Shown here: positions 6,548 to 14,109 of the stretch, one piece after another
Numbering within the stretch: position 1 is the first letter of the stretch
Layout of the letters: every line of letters starts with the position of its first letter
Assembly: GCA_965370315.1 (NCBI GenBank)
Contig: CBDUTO010000094.1
Coordinates: 1 to 18,180 of the forward strand
DNA from: 1-14-2-50-31-20 sp965370315
Lineage (GTDB): Bacteria; Bacteroidota; Ignavibacteria; Ignavibacteriales; Melioribacteraceae
Reading direction: 5' to 3'
DNA: 18,180 bases
Notes under the pieces: model-generated
Databases searched by the model: none
Told to the model about the DNA's origin: nothing
The model's input: the letters and a program-made list of their open reading frames with translations, nothing else
Translations under genes and position numbers: made by a program

Positions 6548-7579
6548 TTATTTTATTGCTTCTCTAATTCTTTCCTTCTGATTTGCTGGCGCTAATTCGA
6601 GAGCTTTTTTATAATTTTCAATTGCTTCTTCACTTTTATCTGCACGATTTAAAGCATCAGCATAACTGTCGTAACAGTTCCAAGACTTTTGATGCCGATT
6701 AATATTTAACTTAAATACCTCTAGTGCTTCATCAATTTTATTTTTATTTAACAACTCATATCCATAAAGATTTAATTCATTTTCTGTAGAATTTCCGAAA
6801 GCATCTGTTTTAAGTTCATTCGATTTGTCAGTTTCACCAATTTTAGATAAAAGCTCAGCTTTAATAATTTTATTTTGAAATGTAGAGTTTCTATTAATTG
6901 AAATATCTATCCACTCCAAAGCTTCCTTGTAATTAAAGCTATTTTCCAAACAGTATGTTGCAGCTTCCATTGGTCCTTCCCATCCAAAGCCTGGGAGAGA
7001 TAATAATTGCTCTCTAATATTATTTAGAACTATTTCTTTTTCATTAAAAGCTATTGTGAAATTTACTTTTAGCTTTTCCCACTTCATATAAATTGAAACA
7101 GAGTTTGTGTTAATATTTTCAAAACCATACTCTAGCCATTCAGTAAACCCATTTAGAGATGGAGTTATTTTTATTCTTAGAACATCAAATGATTCATCGT
7201 AGAAGAAACTCCCCCAAGATTTACTGTGACTATTAAAAATTAACATCCATTCTGATTCACTTGGTATAATGTGAAATCCATAAGTTCCAGCCTTTATAGA
7301 TTGACCATTAATTTCAGCATCATCAGAGATTTTCATTATTGTATTCTCATTTGCACCAGCACGCCAAGGGAATGGAATACCATTATTAAATGGAACTAAT
7401 CCTCCCCAAATTTTTCTTCCCTTTACTCCTGGCCTACTATAAGTAATTGCTATTTCACTAAGTCCAATTTGTTGAGTAACCACTGCTTTAGTACTCAACC
7501 TTGGCAACTCAAGTGATTGTGCTAACAAGGGCATTACTCCAATTAGAAGTACGAACAAACTATTAATTAAATGCTTCAT
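6548..7579 (-). CDS. Exported DUF2911 protein with C-terminal TPR repeats
   Basis: The 343-residue product begins MKHLINSLFVLLIGVMPLLAQS, a type I signal peptide probably cut near residue 20-21, so it acts in the periplasm or beyond. Residues about 24-170 are a DUF2911 domain: LPRLSTKAVVTQQIGL, ITYSRPGVKGRKIWGGLVPF and WRAGANENT, then AGTYGFHIIPSESEWMLIFN. Residues about 205-335 hold helical pairs of the tetratricopeptide type, clearest in the last one (YADALNRADKSEEAIENYKKALELAP, shown here only in outline), suggesting protein binding. The DUF2911 function is not known. The start is supported by AGAGGA five or six bases upstream of the ATG on the minus strand. No sorting domain is present, so it is not a T9SS substrate of the type A class. 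It is a single gene without same-strand neighbours. Confidence 0.88.
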   Translation of the reverse strand: MKHLINSLFVLLIGVMPLLAQSLELPRLSTKAVVTQQIGLSEIAITYSRPGVKGRKIWGGLVPFNNGIPFPWRAGANENTIMKISDDAEINGQSIKAGTYGFHIIPSESEWMLIFNSHSKSWGSFFYDESFDVLRIKITPSLNGFTEWLEYGFENINTNSVSIYMKWEKLKVNFTIAFNEKEIVLNNIREQLLSLPGFGWEGPMEAATYCLENSFNYKEALEWIDISINRNSTFQNKIIKAELLSKIGETDKSNELKTDAFGNSTENELNLYGYELLNKNKIDEALEVFKLNINRHQKSWNCYDSYADALNRADKSEEAIENYKKALELAPANQKERIREAIK

Positions 7580-7683
7580 ATTTTCCTCTAAATATTCTTC
7601 TAAAGTTAAAAAAAATATTACTAAGTCTTTCTAAATAGTTAATTAATATTTGACACGTTTGGTAGTATTTAATAATACCTAAT

Positions 7684-7757
7684 CCACTAAACACACGGAG
7701 AGTACAGAATTGAAAATGCTTTTTGTTTTTTTTCGGTGTCTTCAGGCATACTGTGGT
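7684..7757. repeat. Possible decayed inverted repeat of the CACGGAGA type
   Basis: CCACTAAACACACGGAGAGTA on the left and CGGTGTCTTCAGGCATACTGTGG on the right look like eroded arms of the widespread CACGGAG / CTCCGTGTCTTCGTGG intergenic repeats, with CCAC and GTGG at the outer ends. The inner arms pair poorly. The surrounding 258-bp intergenic space (7580-7837) must also contain the divergent promoters of the two flanking genes, none of which could be identified with confidence. Confidence 0.3.
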
Positions 7758-7837
7758 TTTATTTACGATTGCAAATAAAAGTACTTTAATATTTCTTATA
7801 TTTCCAAAATAAAAAATTGTAATTAAGTGAGTAATTT

Positions 7838-9313
7838 ATGTCAGAATTAGAAAAATATTTTGAACCTTTTAGAAAAAATATTATTGGAATAAACCAAACA
7901 TTTAATACTCCATATGGAGAGAAAAAAATAATTTATGCTGATTGGGTCGCAAGTGGAAGACTCTATGGCTCAATTGAAGATAAAATTAAAAATGACTTCG
8001 GCCCATTTGTTGGCAATACTCATACTGAAACAAGTATTACCGGAACAACAATGACGCGTGCATATCACATTGCTCAAAAAATCATTAAAGAACATTGTAA
8101 TGCTAATAATGAAGATGTTTTAATAACTGCTGGTTCTGGAATGACAACCGTAATTAATAAACTTCAAAGAATACTTGGAGTTAAGTTACCAGAGCAATTA
8201 ATGAAATTTACAAATATTCCCGAGGAATACCGTCCAGTAATTTTTTTAACTCACATGGAACATCATTCAAATCAAACAAGTTGGTTTGAAACAATTGCAG
8301 ATACAGTAGTTTTAGATCCTACTGATGAAGGTTTAGTTGATATAAATAAACTTATTGAAGCTCTCGAAAAATATAAAAACAGAAAACTAAAAATTGGTTC
8401 TTTTTCTGCTTGTTCAAATGTTACAGGAGTTAGAGTTCCATATTATAAATTGGCTAAAATAATGCATAAACATGGTGGGTTCTGTTTTGTTGATATTGCT
8501 GCATCAGCCCCATATGATCCAATAGATATGCACCCTGAAGATCCTGATGAGAGATTAGATGCGATATTTTTCTCCCCACATAAATTTCTTGGAGGGCCTG
8601 GAACTTCCGGAGTATTAATTTTCAACAAGGATATGTATAACAGTAGCGTTCCCGATCATCCGGGCGGTGGCACGGTTGAATGGACTAACCCTTGGGGAGG
8701 ACATAGATATATAAACAGTATTGAAGTACGTGAAGATGGTGGAACCCCAGGATTTCTTCAAGCAATTAGAACGGCACTTAGTATCAAGTTAAAAGAAGAA
8801 ATGGGTGTTGAAAATATTATAGCACGTGAAGAAGAGCTTTTACCTGTTGCTTTAAAACGATTTAGAGAAATTCCAAAAGTTCATCTTCTTGCAAGTAATA
8901 TTGAGGATAGACTAGGTATCATTTCATTTTATGTTGAAGATATACATTTTAATTTAATGGTGAAATTATTAAACGATAGATATGGCATACAAATGCGTGG
9001 TGGTTGTTCATGTGCTGGTACTTACGGACACTACCTACTTCACATCGATCCTTCTCGCTCAAAAGTAGTTACGGATATGATTGATCAACATGATTTTTCT
9101 CAGAAACCAGGTTGGGTTCGTTTCTCATTACATCCAACTATGACAAATAGTGAATTAGATTTTATTATGGATGCAATTGAAGAAATAGTTCTAAACATTT
9201 CTGAATTTGAAAAGGATTATAGACATAATCCCGAAAACAATGAGTACTATCATATGTCAGAAAATAGCAGAATGTATGATTATTTATTGAATTATTTTGA
9301 TATTAGCGAGTAA
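7838..9313 (+). CDS. Class V PLP-dependent enzyme, cysteine desulfurase-like
   Basis: This 491-residue protein has the full class V aminotransferase fold. Landmarks are the N-terminal YADWVASGRLYGSIED, the PLP-facing THMEHHSNQTSW (138-149), the FVDIAASAPYDPIDM aspartate loop (D219) and SPHKFLGGPGTSG with K249 as the Schiff-base lysine. RGGCSCAG (387-394) sits where cysteine desulfurases carry their catalytic cysteine; C392 lines up with the SufS cysteine (arginine plus five). Cysteine or selenocysteine sulfur/selenium release is therefore plausible. However, the protein is about 80 residues longer than SufS, has an unusual WTNPWGGHRY insert, and stands alone without suf, isc or scaffold genes. 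The substrate should be left open. AGTGAG upstream of the ATG is a modest ribosome binding site. No terminator hairpin is visible after the stop. Confidence 0.85.
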   Translation: MSELEKYFEPFRKNIIGINQTFNTPYGEKKIIYADWVASGRLYGSIEDKIKNDFGPFVGNTHTETSITGTTMTRAYHIAQKIIKEHCNANNEDVLITAGSGMTTVINKLQRILGVKLPEQLMKFTNIPEEYRPVIFLTHMEHHSNQTSWFETIADTVVLDPTDEGLVDINKLIEALEKYKNRKLKIGSFSACSNVTGVRVPYYKLAKIMHKHGGFCFVDIAASAPYDPIDMHPEDPDERLDAIFFSPHKFLGGPGTSGVLIFNKDMYNSSVPDHPGGGTVEWTNPWGGHRYINSIEVREDGGTPGFLQAIRTALSIKLKEEMGVENIIAREEELLPVALKRFREIPKVHLLASNIEDRLGIISFYVEDIHFNLMVKLLNDRYGIQMRGGCSCAGTYGHYLLHIDPSRSKVVTDMIDQHDFSQKPGWVRFSLHPTMTNSELDFIMDAIEEIVLNISEFEKDYRHNPENNEYYHMSENSRMYDYLLNYFDISE

Positions 9314-9528
9314 TTATTCCTCCTCTTTTTTCAATATTTGTTTTTAGAGCTTTATCTATGTTTTATGAACGATAATAAATACTAATTTTCTTACATAGTA
9401 CTTTAATATTAACGGTTATTTAGTTTAAAATAATTATATACATAATTAATAATTATACTAATTAGTTTAAATTTAATAACCTTCTTCTTGACTTTAAAAC
9501 TTAAATTTGCAATCTTGAACAAATAGTT

Positions 9529-11025
9529 ATGGTTAATGTAACAATTAAAAATATGTTCAATAAGTCTGAGGTTTTTATGAAGAAGTTTTACATTTTTATC
9601 GCACTATTCCTTTCTGTTTTACTTTCATTTTCGACAATAACTGCACAAACATTTGATGGAGAATGGTTCACAGCATTAGTTACTGATGATGATAATGTTA
9701 ATGGTACAAACCAAAGGACAATGTCAGTTGCAGCAACTACTGGAGAAAACAATTTTGTAGCACTTGTTTACCGCCCATCATCTGACGAAAGCTATTTAGT
9801 CGGTTATAAAAATGCAACCTATAATTCTGGACGTATTGGAGATAGTTTTAGTGGTGCAGATGATGACCCACAGACACTGTGGTTAAATGGATTTGACCAA
9901 TTGTATATGGAAGAGGCTTACGACATTGCAGCTTTGGGTGATCTAATATTTGTTGCTAATAATGATAACAATCATAATATTCTTGTTTTCGAATTAACTG
10001 ATGGTGGAATTGCAACGCATCCCAAGAGATTAGCTACTGGAGCTGATTCGCTTTGGGCTATTGATGTAAATGCTGCTGGTCATGTTTTTGTTACTACACA
10101 AGCTGACTCTTTCTCAGCTGGAAAAGTTCTAGTTTATGATTCAAATGATTCTGAGTGGTCTTCAGGATATTCTGCTGAGCCTAAACAAACAATAACAATT
10201 CCTGACAATGGTCTATTACATGGAGTTACAGCTAATTCAGATGGATCCGTTATATATGTTTCAAATAATATGAATGGAAAAGTATACGCTTATGTTGGTA
10301 ACATTACTGATGGATATTCACTTTCCCCCTCTTTTAACTATGAACTCATTGATGTTTACGAAATTGATTCTGTTACTACTACTAACATTGGTCCATTAGG
10401 ATTAGGATTTATGGATGTAAATAATATTCTATTTGTAGCAGCAGATACTGATATTTATGATGAAGATAGAACGTACGGTTTTGGAAGAATTTATTTAGCA
10501 GATCCTAATACTGGAGAAATATTAGATACAATTGATGTAGCTGAATGGAATTATACAACGGCTGGTCAATATGCAAATCACGTACAGGATACTGCTTCTG
10601 GTTATGCATCAACTTACTATGTTGATTTTGATGATAATAATAATATCTATAGTCAATCCTACTTTGGATGGACACTTGAAAAATGGGATTACTCTGGTAC
10701 TCTACCAACCATTGAGTTAACAATTACCGGTGTTGAAAAAACAGATAATAGTATTCCAACAAGTTTCGAGGTTTCTCAAAATTATCCAAATCCGTTTAAC
10801 CCTTCTACTACTATTGAATTTTCAATTACAGAATCTTCACCAATTACTCTTTCAGTTTACAATACTAATGGTGAATTAATTACAACGCTTATCAATGAAG
10901 CTACGTTTAATAGTGGAAGTTATACAGTTACTTTTGATGCTTCAAGACTAGCTAGTGGAACTTATATTTATAGCTTAAACAATGGGATAAATACTATATC
11001 TAAAAAAATGACATTACTAAAATAA
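9529..11025 (+). CDS. T9SS-exported propeller-like protein, tandem copy 1
   Basis: The likely start is the ATG at 9577, not the in-frame ATG at 9529: CTGAGG lies just before it, and the protein then begins MKKFYIFIALFLSVLLSFSTITAQ, a normal signal peptide. This gives 482 residues. The mature part has repeated strand modules (NILVFEL..., LWAIDVNAAGHVFVTTQ, GVTANSDGSVIYVSNNMNGKVYAYVG, LGFMDVNNILFVAADTD, YGFGRIYLADPNTGEILDTID) like NHL or SMP-30 type beta-propeller blades. The last 84 or so residues are a T9SS type A sorting domain with NYPNPFNP and the ending KKMTLLK. It should be secreted to the surface. It shares architecture and order of motifs with the next two genes and is probably the first gene of an operon with them. 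The 263-bp stretch before 9577 is AT-rich, and I found no reliable promoter in it. Ligand or activity unknown. Confidence 0.87.
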   Translation: MVNVTIKNMFNKSEVFMKKFYIFIALFLSVLLSFSTITAQTFDGEWFTALVTDDDNVNGTNQRTMSVAATTGENNFVALVYRPSSDESYLVGYKNATYNSGRIGDSFSGADDDPQTLWLNGFDQLYMEEAYDIAALGDLIFVANNDNNHNILVFELTDGGIATHPKRLATGADSLWAIDVNAAGHVFVTTQADSFSAGKVLVYDSNDSEWSSGYSAEPKQTITIPDNGLLHGVTANSDGSVIYVSNNMNGKVYAYVGNITDGYSLSPSFNYELIDVYEIDSVTTTNIGPLGLGFMDVNNILFVAADTDIYDEDRTYGFGRIYLADPNTGEILDTIDVAEWNYTTAGQYANHVQDTASGYASTYYVDFDDNNNIYSQSYFGWTLEKWDYSGTLPTIELTITGVEKTDNSIPTSFEVSQNYPNPFNPSTTIEFSITESSPITLSVYNTNGELITTLINEATFNSGSYTVTFDASRLASGTYIYSLNNGINTISKKMTLLK

Positions 11026-11084
11026 AAGTTTAAAATAATGATTACTAAATCTTATCAACTAATTGAGGTAGAAAGTGAAATTTA
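10771..11084 (+). repeat. Near-identical repeat: sorting domain plus spacer plus next start (copy 1)
   Basis: Bases 10771-11018 are identical to 12275-12522 (248 bp, offset 1504). The similarity continues across the stop codon and spacer to the tenth base of the next gene. It is broken only by two substitutions (11019, a silent Leu change, and 11033) and a 2-bp AG insertion in the second copy next to the ribosome binding site. Similarity drops abruptly upstream of 10771. The unit thus covers the T9SS sorting domain, intergenic spacer, ribosome binding site and GTG start. Confidence 0.92.
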
Positions 11085-12529
11085 ATAAACTTATATTTTT
11101 GTTGTTTTCAATTATTATTTTACCATTAACTATGAATGCACAAACATTTGATGGTGAATGGGAGTGTCAGTATTCAACAATTGATGATCAACCCAATGCT
11201 ACTGGTTATAACACAGTTTCTGTTGCTGCAACTGGCGAAGATTCTTTTGTTGCTGTAGTTATAAGAAGTTCAAATAGCACTTATTACCTTGTTGGTTATA
11301 AAAACGCTGATTCAACTAATGGAAGATTAGGATCATATCCATATGGTAGCGGTGCTGCAGGGTTGCAAACTATTTGGTTGAACGGATTTGATCAAGTCTA
11401 TTTGCGAGAAGCATTGGATATTGCATCATATGGTGATTTAGTTTTTGTACCAAATAATGATGCAGCACACAATATTCTTGTTTTTGAATTAAAAGACGAT
11501 TCTATTTATACACACCCAATGAGAATGATGACGCCTTCAGATCCATTTAGCCCAGATTCCTTATGGGCAATTGATGTCGATAATAATGGTAGAGTTTATG
11601 TTACTACTCAAGGTACTGATACAAATCCTAGTAAAATTCATATTTTTGAAAGCTCAGATGTTGAGCCTGCTTGGAGTTCTGGACACTCTGCCCCACCATT
11701 GCAAACGATAGTACTTCCAGATAATGGTACTTCACGTGGTGTCACTACAAATAATGATGGTAGCGTTATTTATGCATCAAATCATAATAATGGAAAAATT
11801 TACGCTTATGTTGGAAACACGACTGATGGATATACTTTATCACCATCTTTCAATTTTGAACGCATGGATGTAATAGATACTGCTTTAACTGCTGCTCCAT
11901 GGGGGTTGAAATTTATGGATGGTAAAAATATTTTATTTGCTACCATGGATGTTGATTTTACAACTGATGGATATCCATACGGACGAATTTATGCTATCAA
12001 TCCTAATACCGGTGAAATTTTAGATACTCTTGATGCTGCTAAATGGAACTTTGATCAAACTGGCGCATATAATTCCAGACCTTCTCAGACTGGTATCGCT
12101 TCTGGCTACACATCTACATACAACGTTGATGTTGATGAAAATGACAACTTATATAGTCAATCATTCTATGGCTGGACTGTTGAAAAATGGACTTTTTCAG
12201 GAACACTTCCTACTATTGATTTAACTATTACAAGTGTTGAAAAAATTGACTCACAAATTCCTAGTAGTTTTGAAGTTTCTCAAAATTATCCAAATCCGTT
12301 TAACCCTTCTACTACTATTGAATTTTCAATTACAGAATCTTCACCAATTACTCTTTCAGTTTACAATACTAATGGTGAATTAATTACAACGCTTATCAAT
12401 GAAGCTACGTTTAATAGTGGAAGTTATACAGTTACTTTTGATGCTTCAAGACTAGCTAGTGGAACTTATATTTATAGCTTAAACAATGGGATAAATACTA
12501 TATCTAAAAAAATGACATTACTTAAATAA
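11075..12529 (+). CDS. T9SS-exported propeller-like protein, tandem copy 2 (mosaic)
   Basis: The start is a GTG at 11075 with TTGAGG six bases upstream; the gene begins 49 bp after copy 1. It encodes 484 residues. The signal peptide MKFNKLIFLLFSIIILPLTMNAQ is followed by TFDGEWECQYST and the same propeller-like modules as its neighbours (LWAIDVDNNGRVYVTTQG, GVTTNNDGSVIYASNHNNGKIYAYVG, WGLKFMDGKNILFATMDVD, YGRIYAINPNTGEILDTLD, YNVDVDENDNLYSQSFYGWTVEKW). A T9SS type A sorting domain fills about residues 401-484. The sorting-domain DNA is identical to copy 1, but the linker just before it matches copy 3 over 29 bp (12251-12279 against 13751-13779), so the gene is a recombinant mosaic. Surface location is expected; the ligand is unknown. 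Confidence 0.87.
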   Translation: MKFNKLIFLLFSIIILPLTMNAQTFDGEWECQYSTIDDQPNATGYNTVSVAATGEDSFVAVVIRSSNSTYYLVGYKNADSTNGRLGSYPYGSGAAGLQTIWLNGFDQVYLREALDIASYGDLVFVPNNDAAHNILVFELKDDSIYTHPMRMMTPSDPFSPDSLWAIDVDNNGRVYVTTQGTDTNPSKIHIFESSDVEPAWSSGHSAPPLQTIVLPDNGTSRGVTTNNDGSVIYASNHNNGKIYAYVGNTTDGYTLSPSFNFERMDVIDTALTAAPWGLKFMDGKNILFATMDVDFTTDGYPYGRIYAINPNTGEILDTLDAAKWNFDQTGAYNSRPSQTGIASGYTSTYNVDVDENDNLYSQSFYGWTVEKWTFSGTLPTIDLTITSVEKIDSQIPSSFEVSQNYPNPFNPSTTIEFSITESSPITLSVYNTNGELITTLINEATFNSGSYTVTFDASRLASGTYIYSLNNGINTISKKMTLLK

Positions 12530-12590
12530 AAGTTTACAATAATGATTACTAAATCTTATCAACTAATTGAGAGGTAGAAAGTGAAATTTA
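12275..12590 (+). repeat. Near-identical repeat: sorting domain plus spacer plus next start (copy 2)
   Basis: This is the partner of the repeat at 10771-11084. It contains the C-terminal coding part of the second propeller gene, the 51-bp spacer with GAGAGG as ribosome binding site, and the GTG start of the third gene. The 2-bp difference lies inside the ribosome binding site and lengthens it from TTGAGG to GAGAGG, so translation of copies 2 and 3 may differ slightly. Confidence 0.92.
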
Positions 12591-14029
12591 TTAAACTGAT
12601 TTTTATGTTCTTTACTATTGTTATTGTTCCATTAACTCTCCAGGCTCAAACTATTGATGGAGAATGGGAATGTTTATATGCTACAATTGATAATCAGCCA
12701 AATGCAACAGGCAATAGAACAATATCAACTGCTGCATACGGTGATAATAATTTTGTAGCATTAGTTGCCGATTTTGCTGATAATGATTACTATTTAGTAG
12801 GTTACAAAGATGCTGATTCAGTAAATGGTAGATTAGGCTCGTATCAGTATGGTGGCTCTGATCAAATCACATTGTGGTTAAATGGATTTGACCAGTTGTT
12901 TTTTAATGAAGCTATGGATGTTGCCTCTATGAAGTATGATTCAAAGGATCTTATTTTTGTTGCAAATAATGACGACCAACACAACATACTTGTTTTTGAA
13001 ATGACTACCGACAGTTTTCAAACCTATCCAATGAGAATGAAAACTGGAGACCTTCCAATTTATGCAATAGATATTGATGAATTGAACCATGTTTATGTTA
13101 CAGTTGAAGGTGATTCATTAACTCCAGGAAAAGTATTAGTTTTTGATTCTCCAGAAAACGAATCGAAATGGTCTTCAGGATATAATGCTGATCCGATGCA
13201 AATAATCGAATTACCTGATGCTGGTTCTTTACGAGGTGTTGCAGCTTCTTCCGATGGCTCAATTATTTATGTTTCAAATTTTATGACAGGTAAAGTTTAT
13301 TGCTATATTGGGAGCCCTACAGACGGATATAGCCATTATACTGGTTTTAATTTCCAAATTGATGAATTTGTTACTGAGGCAGAAGTCAATTACGCTGCTG
13401 GACCATGGGGATTAAGAATGCTTAACCCTAATAATATTTTATTTGTCTGCGCTGCCCTTGATTTTGTAAACTCTCCCTATACATATGGAAAGGTTTACCT
13501 AGTAAATCCAAATGATGGATCAATATTAGATACAATAGATACTGCAAAATGGAATTTTGATCAAACAGGTTCTTACAATAGTAATGGTCCCGGAACTGTT
13601 TCTGGATATGCATCACCATATAATATGGACTTTGATGAGTTTGGAAAAGCTTACATTGTTTCATACTGGGGTTGGACAATTGATAAGTGGAAGTATACTA
13701 CTACATTGCCAACTATAGAATTAACTATCACTAATGTTGAAAAACTTGATTCACAAATTCCTAGTAGTTTTGAAGTTTCGCAAAATTATCCAAATCCTTT
13801 TAATCCTCTTACAACAATCGAATTTGCAATAACTGAACGCGCACCTATTACTCTATCAGTTTATAATATTAATGGTGAATTAATTACAACACTTATTAAT
13901 GGAGCCGAATTTGAAAGTGGAATTTATCAAGTTAGTTTTGATGCTTCACAATTAGCATCCGGAACTTACGTTTATAGTTTAAACAATGGAATAAATACTA
14001 TTTCTAAAAAAATGACATTATTGAAATAA
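12581..14029 (+). CDS. T9SS-exported propeller-like protein, tandem copy 3
   Basis: This gene has a GTG start at 12581 with GAGAGG upstream, 51 bp after copy 2. It encodes 482 residues: signal peptide MKFIKLIFMFFTIVIVPLTLQAQ, then TIDGEWECLYATID, which is close to copy 2 (TFDGEWECQYSTID), then the same series of propeller-like modules (YAIDIDELNHVYVTVEG, GVAASSDGSIIYVSNFMTGKVYCYIG, WGLRMLNPNNILFVCAALD, YGKVYLVNPNDGSILDTID, YNMDFDEFGKAYIVSYWGW). The T9SS sorting domain occupies about residues 399-482 with NYPNPFNP; it differs from the other two at many bases, so it escaped the conversion seen between copies 1 and 2. It is the last gene of the apparent operon; a terminator follows within 14 bp of the stop. 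Confidence 0.87.
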   Translation: MKFIKLIFMFFTIVIVPLTLQAQTIDGEWECLYATIDNQPNATGNRTISTAAYGDNNFVALVADFADNDYYLVGYKDADSVNGRLGSYQYGGSDQITLWLNGFDQLFFNEAMDVASMKYDSKDLIFVANNDDQHNILVFEMTTDSFQTYPMRMKTGDLPIYAIDIDELNHVYVTVEGDSLTPGKVLVFDSPENESKWSSGYNADPMQIIELPDAGSLRGVAASSDGSIIYVSNFMTGKVYCYIGSPTDGYSHYTGFNFQIDEFVTEAEVNYAAGPWGLRMLNPNNILFVCAALDFVNSPYTYGKVYLVNPNDGSILDTIDTAKWNFDQTGSYNSNGPGTVSGYASPYNMDFDEFGKAYIVSYWGWTIDKWKYTTTLPTIELTITNVEKLDSQIPSSFEVSQNYPNPFNPLTTIEFAITERAPITLSVYNINGELITTLINGAEFESGIYQVSFDASQLASGTYVYSLNNGINTISKKMTLLK

Positions 14030-14042
14030 TGCAATAAAATTA

Positions 14043-14074
14043 AGTCTGGTGAGATCATCAGGCTTTTTATTTTT
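14043..14074 (+). terminator. Intrinsic terminator after the propeller operon
   Basis: AGTCTGGTG (14043-14051) pairs with CATCAGGCT (14056-14064) around the loop AGAT, a 9-bp stem with two G-U pairs. It is followed by TTTTTATTTTT. It closes the three-gene unit and separates it from the large FG-GAP gene, whose start is only about 36 bp beyond. Confidence 0.82.
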
Positions 14075-14100
14075 ACACTAACTCATTCACTAATCATAAT

Positions 14101-14105
14101 GGAGG
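14101..14105 (+). promoter_or_regulatory. Strong ribosome binding site of the FG-GAP gene
   Basis: GGAGG lies 4 bp before the ATG at 14110. It is the closest match to the anti-Shine-Dalgarno sequence in the window and stands out against the weak sites of most other genes, suggesting high translation of this protein (inference). Confidence 0.75.
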
Positions 14106-14109
14106 TATT

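Noticed and set aside
9488..9509. Promoter of the propeller operon (TTGACT at 9488 with TAAATTTG at 9502, Bacteroidota -7 like)
   Set aside because: The spacing fits neither a sigma-70 nor a Bacteroidota promoter, and such short motifs are expected by chance in this AT-rich stretch.
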